From assembly GCF_000313135.1 (NCBI RefSeq), contig NW_004457532.1:529691-593690 (forward strand): DNA of 64,000 nt, read 5' to 3'. Position 1 is the stretch's first letter. Each line of letters starts with the position of its first letter. The notes under the pieces were generated by a model. That model saw only the letters and a program-made list of their open reading frames with translations. It was not told where the DNA came from and made no database searches. This document shows, piece by piece, positions 50,118 to 60,812 of the stretch. The position numbers and the translations under genes are program-made. This stretch comes from Acanthamoeba castellanii str. Neff (Eukaryota > Discosea > Longamoebia > Acanthamoebidae).

Positions 50118-50123
50118 TTTATT
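50118..50123 (-). terminator. Poly(A) signal overlapping the EED-like stop codon
   Basis: AATAAA in which TAA is the stop codon, just 83 bases from the end of the convergent broken gene. Confidence 0.5.
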
Positions 50124-51560
50124 GGGCTTGCTCAACCCTGTGCCAGTGGTGGAGTTGCCCTTTGCTGGTGGCAGCAAGCAAGCTCCTGCCATCTGGACTG
50201 AAGGCCACAGCAGTGATGGTTGGGATGGCCTGTTTTTTGGATGTTGAGAAGGGCATGAGTGCAGCAATGGGCTGGTGAGGGTGGTCAACCAGCCAGACAT
50301 AGACCACACCATTGGGGGAGCCTGTTGTAGATGAGAATCAGAATTAAGTTAAAGATCAGAATTAAAGCAAAGGGAACAAACCCACAGCAAGGTAGTGCTT
50401 GTCCTGGTCCATGGCCACTGTAGAGAAGGTGTCCTGCAGTGGCATTCCATCATAGGTACGCACAAATGAGGGTCTTGAAGGCACAAGGTTGGTTGGCTCA
50501 TGAGGTTCCAGCAGCAGGTTGTCTTCACTCCCAGCCAGCTGAGAGTTGACAATCAGAACAAAATTCTACCAGTAGGGAGCTGGTTTATACATACTGGGAT
50601 AAGAAACCATAATTTAGGTGGCTCACCAACTGCTTTAGACAAAACTGAGTTACCTAACACAAAGAGCACCATCAGAAAATGATCTGTGGTGCAAAACATG
50701 GGATAATAACCACATACCATACCACATGATGCCTTCAATCATGTGTGCATGAGCCTTCTTGGTGCTCCAATCAGGTCTGTGCACTGCTTTAGTTTTTGAA
50801 TTGATAGATCATTGAAGGGGAATGTACATTCTAAAGATGTTGCTGGCAAGGTCTGAACCCTTGCTGTTGAGGTGGGAAAGGTTCCATATGAGGGGCATTG
50901 CCTCACCACCACCACTGGCAAAAACCTGGCCACTGATGTGAAAGGACTTGAGAGTTGTCAGTCACTTGTTATTTCACTACGACGAAAAACTTGAAGGGAT
51001 GTGTACACATGCTGTGGCTGGCTCACGGTGACCCTGGAGCGCACCACTGTAGATGGCAAGGCATTTCCCTGTGCTGTGCTCAAGGTTGTTAGCTCTTGTT
51101 CCTCATAACGCAAGAGACATACCAGATGTTCCACATTCGGACAGAACCATCTGTGGAGGCAGACAAAATGATGTCCGGGTCGTCAGGCTTGGTGCACAGG
51201 TGGTTCACAGAGCCCGTGTGACCTGGTCCACTCGTTTAGCGTGGTGGAGCTGATTGGGGGGGGGTGTAGATTCTCCCGCACCAACCAGGTTCTGGAGGAC
51301 ATGAAGCCCCTCATAGACCCCGAAGACACGGATAACGCCCAGGCGGCCGGCCACGGCAAGCTGGAACTGATTGCCAGCAGCCCAGGTGCACGTCTTCAGC
51401 GTTTCTTTTTCCTGATTGGGCCGCAAGGGTTGAGATAACTAGCACGCCACAATGCAACAAAGCAGGTGATCGTATGGTACCTCAGGGCAAGTCGTATGCA
51501 ACAAGACGGTTGGAGGCACCTCCGCGCTAGCACCAAGCGTGAAGACAAACACCTGAGCGC
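50119..51560 (-). CDS. EED/ESC-like WD40 protein (Polycomb repressive complex 2)
   Basis: WD40 propeller subunit of PRC2, which supports H3K27 methylation and binds trimethyl-lysine. The exon order follows EED: VFVFTLGASAEVPPTVLLHT, then KETLKTCTWAAGNQFQLAVA with GRLGVIRVFGVYEGLHVLQN, and SVNHLCTKPDDPDIILSAS with TDGSVRMWNIW. Then come GGGEAMPLIWNLSHLNS, STKKAHAHMIEGIMWYG, DTFSTVAMDQDKHYLAVG, GVVYVWLVDHPHQPIAAL and TAVAFSPDGRSLLAATSKGQ. The stop TAA lies inside AATAAA (50118-50123). The N-terminal exon upstream of 51560 is not securely found; candidate sequence extends to about 51800, close to a tRNA gene. The 3' half is CpG-poor, unlike the 5' half. Some WD blades look shortened, so partial decay cannot be excluded. 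Confidence 0.75.
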
Positions 51561-51888
51561 ACCAGACAAATAGGAACGAGGATAAGCAGAGGGCGTTCAG
51601 TAAATAATGGGGATGGGAGTACGTCTCGCCCAACGACCCACGCTGCAAGGTGGCAAGGCTGTTGCTCTTGCGTCTGGAAGGAGGAAGAAGGCACGGCAAA
51701 GGCAAGGCTGCTCTGCTGTTGGCCTGCGGTCACCCGAGGCTGCCGCACCTTCCCTTCGTAGTGCCAAAGTCCAGGGTCGTGTTCCTGTTGCATCTGGGCA
51801 AACAAAAAGCTGACTCCACACGGCTCGAAAGTTAGTGCAACAACACGGGATCTCCGAGGCGCTCAATGCCGTTTGCCCTGCAACCAAT

Positions 51889-51958
51889 CCGCTGTGGTGT
51901 AGTCGGTAACATTTATGGTTCTCACCCATGCGCCCCGGGTTCGATTCCCGGCAGCGGA
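51889..51958 (+). tRNA. tRNA-Glu (CTC)
   Basis: Acceptor arms CCGCTGT/GCAGCGG, anticodon loop TTCTCAC (anticodon CTC), and T arm CCGGGTTCGATTCCCGG. Oligo-T (ttttt, 51963-51967) follows as a pol III terminator. It lies at the 5' side of the EED-like gene. Confidence 0.93.
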
Positions 51959-52135
51959 ACATCTTTTTGAACCTTCGTTTGCTAGCCACCGAGTTCGCCT
52001 GAATGCGAGTTGCAACGGGGCGAGGAGGTGTGGCACACTCCACCCAACCCCGCTTCCGTCTAGCACCACGGGCACTCCGGGAAAATCGCAGTAAGAGCAC
52101 ACAAGGAGCACAGAGAGGAATGAAAGGGACAAGCA

Positions 52136-52207
52136 AGGCCTGTGGCCCAATGGAAAGGCGTCTGACTACGAATCAGGAGATTCTGGGTTCGACCCCCAGC
52201 AGGCCTG
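52136..52207 (+). tRNA. tRNA-Arg (ACG), copy 1
   Basis: Acceptor arms AGGCCTG/CAGGCCT, anticodon loop CTACGAA (anticodon ACG), T arm CTGGGTTCGACCCCCAG, no intron. The 5' flank (gacaagca) is shared with copies at 54927 and 58897. A T run follows at 52229. Confidence 0.95.
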
Positions 52208-52401
52208 AAGCTTATACCTTTTAATGTTGTTTTTTTATGTTTGCCTCCATGCCACTCTGAAGCCTGGGTCAAGTTGTGGTGGTGCGGTGCAGCGCTCGCC
52301 TCACCTTCACCCCGTCCGAATAAGACTCCCGCAGAGGAAAAAGATCAAAAAAAAAAGAAATTGAAAGAAAGAAGAATAAGCTTTCTGAAAATCAACACAC
52401 C

Positions 52402-54540
52402 ATGGAGAGCAGCGCGTCAGGTGGAGGTACGACAACGGCATCGTCCCCCTTCCCCGCGTCGATGACAGCCTCTATGCGAGGCTCTTCGGGTTCATCGCGC
52501 CCACCTGTGGCCGATTCTCCCTCGGTACGCGATGGCGTTCCGCCCCAGCTCGAAATTCGTCACAGACGAGAGACCTGTGACTTCCTGCAGCAGGCCGGCA
52601 TCAAGCTCAAGCTGTACACTCTGGCCATCCAGTTTACTTAATTTTGTCTTGAATTCCACTCATCTCCCCAATTATTTCCCAAGGCCTCAGTTGTCGATTG
52701 CGACAGCCATCTTCTTCTTCCACAAATTCTACTCGCGACGATCGATGAAGGAATATGAGCGCCACGTAAGCCTGCCTCCTCCTCACCTCTCGGATCTAAT
52801 CCACCAGCGGCCTGCATGTAGCGACTAACCTTTTGCGGTGGGGCTGCGGCAGCTCATCGCCACGACGTGTCTGTTCCTGGCGGGCAAAGTGGAGGAGACG
52901 CCCAAGAAGCTGCGTGACGTCATCGCGGTCACCTACGAGATCCAACGCAAGGAGCCCCTCAAGCCGCAGAGCCCCGTACGCACCGACCCCCTGCACTTTG
53001 CTCACTACGACAGTGTGTGTGCGTGGTCCTCTGACGATCGTCGATGAATGTTTGTGTGGTGCCGCACACGCGTTGTTCGTGCAGGAGTCGCTGGAGCTCA
53101 AGGAGAAAGTGCTTCAGCTGGAGCGGGTTCTGTTGCAGACCATCGCCTTCGATCTGACCGTCGAGCATCCCTATAAATACATCCTCAACTTTGTAAAAAA
53201 GATCAACGGTACGGCCCCACAACCGAACAGTTCCGCTCTACATCGCCAACAGTTCACATGTTCACTTACTCACTCGCTTTTCTCCTCTCCGGCTCTACAG
53301 GCAACCGAAACTTGGCCCAGACCGCATGGAATTTTGTCAACGACAGGTGCGCACTCCGTCCGTTCGCCCCAATGCGACTCTCTCCCTGGTCTCTATCTCA
53401 ACTCTCTGCTTTACTTCAGTTTGCGAACGACCCTGTGCTTGCACTACAAGCCGCAGTTGATAGCAACAGCAGCGATTTATTTGGCTTCCAAGATGCTGGC
53501 CTATGAGCTGCCCAGCCCCTGGTGGGAGCTGCTTGACATCAAGATCGAAGACGTGGAAGGTACCCATCCCCCCCCCACGACGACCCCTTTCCAGTCTCCC
53601 CGTACTGTGTGCGATCCCTGACGCTGACGTCATCCGCGCGTGTGCGGCTCTTCTCTTCCCCTCCAGCCGCCAGTGGGCAGATATTGGACCTGTACGACAG
53701 CAACAGCAACGCCATGGGGGCCGTGTCGGCCAATGTGAACGGTGCCCAGCACGAAGGCGATCAGACCGACATGCGAACCTACGACCAGAACTACGGGGTG
53801 CGCCCTGTTCAAGTGATCTTTGGTTGTTGTGTGTTGAAAAGACTGACACGCTGTCTGTCGCCTGCTTAGACATCTGATCAGGAGAACGAAAGAGCGCCGC
53901 CACCATTGCCATCGTTCACACCTCCGCCCCTGCCTCCGGGGAATGGGGCCGAACAGAGCGCGCAGCCACCACCGCCCCCGCCGCCGTCGTCGACGACTTC
54001 CGCCCCACCTCCGCCCCCGCCGTCCACACCGCCACCTCCGCCACCGCCCTTTACTACTCCACCCCTGCCCTCCTCCACTCCGCCGCCGCTGCCGCCCTCG
54101 GAGATGCCCACCGTCGCCTCGGTGGCCATATCGCCGTCCTACGGGGTTCACAGGCATTCGTCGCGCGAAAGAGATCGCGACCGCGACCGAGATGACCGGG
54201 ACAGGTGCCTGCTTAGGATTATTATTATTTAATGTGATTAATTGAATTAATTGGGTTTGTTGATTTGTGCTGGTGCAGGCGCGATCGTGACAGGGACAGG
54301 AGAGACCGCGACAGGAGCCGCGAGAGGGATCGCGACCGTGACAGGCGACGCCGCGACGATCGAGACAGAGACCGCGACCGCGACCGTGATAGGAGAGACC
54401 GCGACCGAAGCAGCCGCGATAGGGACCGCGACAGGGACCGCGACCGCTCTGATCGTAGCAGCCGTGACAGGGACCGCGACAGGGACCGCGACCGCTCTCG
54501 CCACGGCGGCGGGGACCGACGATACCATCCCTACGACTAG
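52402..54540 (+). CDS. Cyclin K/T/L-like transcription cyclin with RD-repeat tail
   Basis: Partner of a transcriptional CDK (CDK9/12 type) acting on RNA polymerase II. The ATG at 52402 follows a CAACACACC leader. The N-terminus is Ser-rich; then [39 protein letters not shown] and [20 protein letters not shown] form cyclin box 1. [35 protein letters not shown] and [20 protein letters not shown] form box 2. A proline-rich region follows ([19 protein letters not shown]), then alternating Arg-Asp repeats split by an intron, ending DRRYHPYD at 54540. Cyclin L has RS tails and cyclin K has Pro-rich tails; this mix leaves the assignment open. About seven introns. Confidence 0.9.
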
Positions 54541-54926
54541 GGCCGCACCAGGCGAACACCCTTTTTTTGACAATACAAACCTTACACTAAACAAGGACCC
54601 GCGTGCACATACAATCAGAGTTCGCCAGGACGCCACCAGAGCGGTGATGCACAAGCAGCACAGCAACACTGCCAGCAACAAGCACACGAGGAGGACAAGA
54701 AAGGCAGAAATAGACAAGCAAGAACACGCTCAGCAAGAGAAAACGACACACAAGAAGGAGGAGCAGGTATCGATACCTGATCAGCTCCAGCAACTACCAG
54801 CAAACAAGGAGTACAACCACCAATTACAGGGAGGAAGGAATTCCAGAGTAACAGTATCGAGAACAGACGCGGCTCCGGCAACAACCAGCACACAAGGAGC
54901 ACAGCAAGGAATTAAATGGACAAGCA
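54541..54926. other. Duplicated tRNA-Arg upstream flank
   Basis: Downstream of the cyclin gene; no gene seen. From about 54780 it holds a roughly 80-base unit present about twice (ACAAGGAG, accaccaattacaggga, AGACGCGGCTCCGGCAACAA). The same units, in a different order, lie beside the tRNA-Arg at 58897. Confidence 0.6.
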
Positions 54927-54998
54927 AGGCCTGTGGCCCAATGGAAAGGCGTCTGACTACGAATCAGGAGATTCTGGGTTCGACCCCCAGCAGGCCTG
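54927..54998 (+). tRNA. tRNA-Arg (ACG), copy 2
   Basis: Identical in sequence to the copy at 52136-52207, with the same 5' flank (gacaagca) and a 3' flank (aagcttctctcttttgttct) shared with the inverted copy at 58897. Confidence 0.95.
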
Positions 54999-55477
54999 AA
55001 GCTTCTCTCTTTTGTTCTCCTTGCCCGTGCTGAAAGAGGTGGAGATGCTCTGGCTGGTTCTGTGCAGCTCAGCTCCTCAGGCTGCCCAGCTTGCCAAATC
55101 TTGCCCCAGTGACAGGGCAGACTCAAGCTGTACCTTGGACCTGCTTGGGTAGTTGATGGTCACATGAGCAGTCAGTCTCCTGGTGTACATGACCAGCCAA
55201 CTGCGCCAGCTCCTGTGAACCCAAGCTGCCGTTGATTGGCTGGCCACCCTGCCAGTCAGTGGCAAGGTCATCGTCTCAGCGCTCCGTGGCGGCACAGGAG
55301 CGACTGTGTGAGCAGGAGCTGGAGGAGGACTCCGACTAAACCCCCCCCCTCGCCTTGCTAGCCACCCTTGTTCGTTTATCAAAAGGCCACCGAGAAGAAG
55401 GCACCCACCCGATGGTCAAACCATAGCATTACTGCTTTAAAAGTGAAATTCTCCCCAACTTACGACATCTATTCCTA
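54999..55477. other. Spacer between tRNA-Arg and the Ser/Pro-repeat gene
   Basis: Starts with the duplicated 3' flank up to about 55030, then CpG-poor sequence until about 55200. No gene recognised. Confidence 0.5.
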
Positions 55478-57195
55478 TCACACTGTTGGGGTCTGGTATG
55501 CTGCAGGCAGCTCGATGGGAGGGCACTCGCTCAACTTGTTGGTCACCTCCACCACCGACATCAGGAACGTGGACACCTGCTTGCCTTTGCTCGTCGTTGC
55601 ATGCTGCTCCTGTAGCTGCCACACGCCCAAACCAAAGTGCGTGGCCCGGTCGAGCACGTCGGCGAACTCAGGGGCGCTCCAGTGGCGCACGGCCTCGGCT
55701 GCGGTGCCAGTGAAGCTCAGCTCGTTGTAGCTGCTCACCACCGGGCATGCCATGTCGATCACGCGCAACCGCGCGCGAATGGTGGCCGGATCGGCCGCGC
55801 TCGCCCGCCGGGCCTCGAGGTCCGCGTCCAGCGAGAGCTGGTCGACGTCGGACTGGCACGCCGCCACCCGATTGCGCAGGCCCAGGGCGGTGACGTGGCG
55901 CGGTCGGCCGGGCAGGTTGACGGAGAGTAGCGAGCGTACATACTTGAGGTCGTCGAGCTCGGCGCGCGAGGGGCTGTGAACCTCGGCCTGGCACACCAGG
56001 GCGGAGGCCGCCGACGGGCTGGCAGACGCCGAGGGCAAGCCCGAAGGGGTGAGCGAAGGGGACGCGGACGGGCTCGGGGTGGTGCTCGATGAGGAGGGCG
56101 TGGCTGTGGACGATGGGGTTGCAGTGGGCGATGTGGTGGGCGACGGCGTGTTGGTGGGCGAGGGTGTGCGCGAGGGAGTGGTGGATGGCGTCGGCGAGTT
56201 GGTGGGCGACTGAGTGGGTGAGGGCGTGGCCGAGGGCGACCACGTGGGCGAGGCCGTGGACGAGGGGTGGACGAGGGGGTGGACGAGGGCGGGGGCGACG
56301 ACGAGGGCGAGGGGGTGAGAGACGACGTAGGCGAGGCCGTGGGAGAGGGGGTGGACGAGGGCGAGGGCGACGACGAGGGCGAGGGCGACGACGAGGGCGA
56401 GGAGGTGGGAGACGACGAGGGCGAGGCCGTGGGAGAGGGGGTGGACGAGGGGGTGGATGAGGGCGAGGGCGACGACGAGGGCGAGGAGGTGGGAGACGAC
56501 GAGGGCGAGGCCGTGGGAGAGGGGGTGGACGAAGGGGTGAATGAGGGCGAGGGCGACGACGTGGGCGAAGAGGTGCTCGAGGACGTGGGCGAGGAGGTGC
56601 TCGAGGGCGCTGGGCGAGGGCGAGGGCGAGGTCGAGGGCGAGGGCGAGGGCGGCAGGGCCGTACCGAGGAACTGTACGTTGTCCATGCGGTTGTTGCCTG
56701 ACACGTCGGTGGCACCGGTGAACAGAAAGCGAACGACGGCCGTAGCGTTGTCCGCGATCTCGGCGTAGGCCGACAGGTTGACGGTCATCGATTCGTAGGT
56801 GCCGGTGGTCGCTGGCGCGATGGAGGCGCGCGTGACGCCGTCGGTCTGCACGGCGACCGAGGGGAAGCCGGTGCCCGTGCGGCGGAGGGCCAGCGTGAGG
56901 GTGATGTCGACGAAGCCCACCGAGCTGAAGGTGAAGTCGACATAGCGGCCGTTGTTGGCATTGCTTTGCACCGCCAGATCTTGGCCTGCGACCTCGCCAG
57001 AAACGAGGTTGATCGAATTGCCGGTGAAGGTCACGACATTGGCGGGGACGAAGTTGCTGGTGAGGCTTCCAGAGCCGGAGGAGGAGGCGATGGGCAGTGG
57101 GTAGGCGACCCCTGAGCCCAGGGCGTTGTTGAAGTTCCAGTGGACGATGCGGGTCTGTACCGCAGCGCTGGCGCCACTGTTGGTGGTGGTGGAGG
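55478..57195 (-). CDS. Ser/Pro-repeat surface-type protein, 5' end lost or replaced
   Basis: The first recognisable part (from about 57160) is a beta-rich domain: [73 protein letters not shown]. It resembles secreted domains of bacterial anchor proteins (inference from pattern). Next is a Ser/Pro/Thr repeat ([33 protein letters not shown]), then a Cys-containing C-terminal domain ([40 protein letters not shown]) with stop at 55478. In 56250-56590 the Ser/Pro repeat is in a different frame from its two flanks, although the main frame stays open. The only upstream ATG lies inside tRNA-Val, so the true start is missing or on a distant exon. Confidence 0.6.
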
Positions 57196-57380
57196 TGCGC
57201 GACCGGTTATCCACCAAACCAGATCGCCAGCAGGAGACACACAAGCAAGGTTTCATGGTGTAGTGGTATCACGTCTGCCTCACACGCAGTAGGTCCTGGG
57301 TTCGAACCCCAGTGAAACCAATCTTTTTGTCTTTTCTTTCTACCGGCAGCGATTTGGTGCAAAAAAAGTGGATGTTTTTG
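57196..57380. repeat. Inverted repeat arm, left (with tRNA-Val)
   Basis: About 185 bases, almost perfectly the reverse complement of 58684-58865, including the tRNA. It begins GTGCGCGACCGGTTATCC and ends near GTGGATGTTTTTG. It differs by a 4-base deletion and one CG to TG change. Confidence 0.88.
57249..57320 (+). tRNA. tRNA-Val (CAC), copy 1
   Basis: Acceptor arms GGTTTCA/TGAAACC with discriminator A, anticodon loop CTCACAC (anticodon CAC), T arm CTGGGTTCGAACCCCAG, then atcttttt as terminator. Confidence 0.94.
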
Positions 57381-58141
57381 TGGGTGTGCATTTTCTCCAC
57401 CTTGGTGTAGGACAGCCCTATTTGGGTGCTCTATCCTTGACTCAAATGGGAATGTGCCCACTTGATTTTATAATGTACCAATGCCAACTTCACTTTGTGC
57501 TCCAATAGAGAGAGAGGAGCAGGAGGATGGCACAATACCAGGCAAGTTGATGCTACCACCACACTACTTTATCACCCCATGACCAACCAACACCACCATA
57601 GCATCTCTCAAGAAGATCCCAAGGTTGACTGTTGCTGCTCTGGTGTGCTTTGTCACCACCAAGCACTCTGCCAGCCACAAGGAGCTGTCATGCCACTGCA
57701 CATGGCCACTTTCACATGCTTTGGGGAGGGTACTCTCCCAAGGTCTACAACAGCAAGTTCCTCAAGATGCAACACCCATTCATCAAGGAAGAGCTTGCCA
57801 GGGCCATTTCAAGTGGGGCAAAGCTAATATTCACAGCATCCAATTCATGACAATGGTCACACAGTACCCAGGTTGTTGGGAGACTGGGGAGTCCTTGGCA
57901 ACATGCCCCAGGAGGAGACACATCACCAACCATTGTCTTCAATAAAGATTCAGCCCATTTGCTTCTTTTATTGAAGAGCATGAATCATTTTTTTCTGTCT
58001 CCTGCCCTTAAAATATTTGATGCACCTACCTTAGGTGTGGAAAACTCACCTTAAAGACAGCAGCTAAAAGAGTCCCTGTGTGTGCACCTTCTGGTGGTTG
58101 ACAAAAATACCTTAATGGCGGCTGGTCACAAAAGAGAGGAG
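57321..58141. other. CpG-free spacer inside the inverted repeat
   Basis: No CG dinucleotide from 57352 to 58118 (767 bases). Weak open stretches (such as 57625-57945 and the frame with YSPKVYNSKFLKMQHPFIKE) suggest an old coding sequence, but no product can be named. Confidence 0.7.
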
Positions 58142-58223
58142 TGAACGGAGTGGGATTTGAACCCACGCATCCGAAGATAACAGTGCCTTAAACTGTCGCC
58201 TTAGACCGCTCGGCCATCCGTCC
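58142..58223 (-). tRNA. tRNA-Leu (AAG)
   Basis: 82 bases with a long variable arm. Acceptor arms GGACGGA/TCCGTTC, D arm TGGCCGAGCGGTCTAAGGC, anticodon stem ACAGT/ACTGT around TTAAGGC (anticodon AAG), T arm GTGGGTTCAAATCCCAC. TTTT follows at 58132-58129. Confidence 0.94.
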
Positions 58224-58739
58224 CTCGTTGACTTAGAAGGAGACAGAATTACACGCATGTGCCTAGCATGACAATGTGCCACTTTACATTCGTGCAAACA
58301 CCTTGCAAAATATCCCTGTATCACACAAAACCACACAGAGTGGGGGGGGCTTATTCCTAAGCTGTTTGCCTGGATGTTGCACTTGCACTTGTGTGTAGGC
58401 TCAGCCATATCAGCTGGGATGGTCTTGGGGAGAATGGAGAGGAGAATTGAGGTATAAGGAAATGGTGTGGGTTCCTTGCAATGGTCTTGGTGTCACTTGC
58501 ACAAGGGATCCTCCTGTGTGGCAAATGTGGGGTGGAGGCTTTTTGCAACCTCTCCCACATACCCTTGTGGTCTGGGATGCAGACTTACCTCACACAACCT
58601 CTACAGCAGTGGCATGTGGTGTGGACACCAAGTTTGATGTTACCACACAGCAAAATTTCATGACCATAGTGGTGTAGTTGTTGCAAAAACATCCACTTTT
58701 TTTGCACCAAATCGCTGCCAGTAGAAAAGACAAAAAGAT
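58224..58739. other. Spacer between tRNA-Leu and tRNA-Val copy 2
   Basis: Mostly CpG-poor sequence of no recognisable coding content. The last 55 bases belong to the right inverted repeat arm. Confidence 0.5.
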
Positions 58740-58865
58740 TGGTTTCACTGGGGTTCGAACCCAGGACCTACTGCGTGTGAGGCAGACGTGATACCACTAC
58801 ACCATGAAACCTTGCTTGTGTGTCTCCTGCTGGCGATCTGGTTTGGTGGATAACCGGTCGCGCAC
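58684..58865. repeat. Inverted repeat arm, right (with tRNA-Val)
   Basis: Reverse complement of 57196-57380. The two arms enclose about 1.3 kb with a tRNA-Leu and the CpG-free spacer. Confidence 0.88.
58740..58811 (-). tRNA. tRNA-Val (CAC), copy 2
   Basis: Same 72 bases as 57249-57320 on the opposite strand, anticodon CAC. Confidence 0.94.
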
Positions 58866-58896
58866 CACGGGCAAGGAGAACAAAAGAGAGAAGCTT

Positions 58897-58968
58897 CAGG
58901 CCTGCTGGGGGTCGAACCCAGAATCTCCTGATTCGTAGTCAGACGCCTTTCCATTGGGCCACAGGCCT
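58897..58968 (-). tRNA. tRNA-Arg (ACG), copy 3
   Basis: Same tRNA as 52136 and 54927, inverted, only 85 bases from tRNA-Val copy 2. The 5' and 3' flanks match copy 2 (54927). Confidence 0.95.
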
Positions 58969-59070
58969 TGCTTGTCCATTTTCTTCCTCCCTGTAATTGG
59001 TGGTTGTACTTCTTGTTTGCTGGTTGTTGCCGGAGCCGCGTCTGTTCTCGATACTGTGCCTCTGCTCATC
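58969..59070. repeat. Duplicated tRNA-Arg flank, inverted
   Basis: Reverse complement of units found at 54798-54926 (ggctccggcaacaaccagca, caccaattacagggagga), in a different order. This shows rearrangement together with the tRNA. Confidence 0.75.
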
Positions 59071-59258
59071 CTTCTTGTGTGTAGTTCTCTCTTCTTTCCT
59101 TGTTCTTGAGTTTGTTTTGGTGCTGCTGCTTGTTGGTTGTGTTGTTGTTTATTTGTTTTGTTGTTTGGTGGCTTGTGCTTGGGACGGTACAGAGCAGAGA
59201 GGAATAGCGGCGGGCAGTACGAGAGGAGAGAGGGCGAGGGCAATACGTGGTCCGTGGC

Positions 59259-60812
59259 TTAGATGAGCTCGGCCACGTTCATGGGCATCTCGTCGATCTG
59301 CGTCGAGTAGAACTGCTCGATGTCGCGGAGGATACGGATGTCGTCGTTCTTTACAAAGTTGATGGCCACGCCCTTGCGTCCGAAACGACCGCTGCGGCCG
59401 ATCCTGTGGAGGTACAGCTCACGATCGTTGGGGAGATCGTAGTTGATGACGAGCGAGACCTGCGACACGTCGATACCTCGCGCCCAGATGTCCGTCGTGA
59501 TGAGCACACGCCTGTCACGAAAGAGCATGAGCGCCAAGGCCAAGGCCAGAAGAGAGCGTAAGTGAGAATTGTGACGGGCAGCAACGAGAGGAAAGGGGCA
59601 TATGCAAGAGAAAGAGAGAAGGAAAGGAGCAAAGAGAACGGAGAAGTGGAAGAGAAAGTTTGGGGGGGGGGCGTACGCATCGCCAGCTCGGAATTGAGTC
59701 ATGATTTCGTCGCGCTCGCTCTGTTCCATCGCGCCGTGCATGGCGACGACGGTGAAGTTCACCTTGCGCATCTTCTCCGTCAGCCAATCGACCTTCCTCC
59801 TCGTGTTACAGAAGATGACGGCTTGCGTGATCGTGAGGGTGTCGTAGAGATCACACAGGGTCTCGAACTTCCATTCCTCCTTCTCCACGGCCACGAAGAA
59901 CTGCTTGATGCCCTCGAGCGTCAATTCATCGCGCTTGACCAGAATTCTGATCGGATCGTTCATGAATTTGGTCGTCATCTCCAGCACCTCGTGCGGCAGA
60001 GTGGCCGAAACCAGCACGACCTGAGTGGCAGGAGGCAGATGCCGGTAGACGTCGTAGATCTGTTCCTTGAAGCCTCGGCTCAGCATCTCGTCAGCTTCGT
60101 CGAGGATGAGCATCTTGATGCTCCTCGTGCGCAAGCTGCGCCTGCGGATCATGTCTGACCATCACAAATAGAGGGAAAATTAAATTGGAATTCTGGACGT
60201 AGATTTGGGGGGAGGGCAGAAGTACCGAAGACGCGACCGGGGGTGCCGCTCACAATCTGGGCGCCAGCCTCGAGCTTGCGGGTGTCCTCGCCGATGTTAG
60301 TGCCGCCGATGCAGACGTGGCACTTGACATTCATGAAGCTGCCGAGCGAGTAGACGACCTTCTGGATCTGGGAGGCCAACTCGCGGGTGGGCGACAGGAT
60401 GAGGGCCTGCGGCTCCTTGGAGGTGGTGTCGATGCGCTGGAGAGCGCTGATCGAGAACGTGGCCGTCTTACCCGTGCCCGACTGGGCCTGAGCGATGACA
60501 TCGCGACCCTTGATCACTTGGCCGATCGCACGCTGCTGAATGGCCGAGGGCTTCTCGAAACCGAAACCGTAGATGCCGCGAAGGAGAGGCTCCTTGAGTC
60601 CCATCTCATCGAACGTGGACACCACCTTCACGCCCTTGCTCGTTTCGAAGTCCTCATCCTTCAGAGTGTCTTGGAATTTGCCATCATCTAGGAAAGGGGG
60701 TAAATCAAGTGTTAGTCCATCTTGCTGCTTCCATGTTTTCGCCTCTTCCCACTTCCTAATATTACTGCCGTTGCTGGCCAGGCGATGACGAACCTCTTCC
60801 TCGACGCGCCAT
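59259..60812 (-). CDS. EIF4A3: DEAD-box RNA helicase eIF4A-III (exon junction complex)
   Basis: ATP-dependent RNA clamp of the exon junction complex. The start at 60812 (MARRGR) splices into [20 protein letters not shown]. Motifs are present in order: Q motif [18 protein letters not shown], motif [16 protein letters not shown], Ia [10 protein letters not shown], Ib [14 protein letters not shown] in [23 protein letters not shown] in [16 protein letters not shown]. Then come [20 protein letters not shown] and [20 protein letters not shown] (typical of eIF4A3 rather than eIF4A1), [11 protein letters not shown] and [13 protein letters not shown], ending MPMNVAELI at 59259. Four or five exons. In a genome this intron-rich an EJC helicase is expected. 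Confidence 0.95.

Noticed and set aside
57210..57256. N-terminal ATG of the surface-type protein at 57256
   Set aside because: This ATG lies in the tRNA-Val gene and in the duplicated arm, so it cannot be the natural start.
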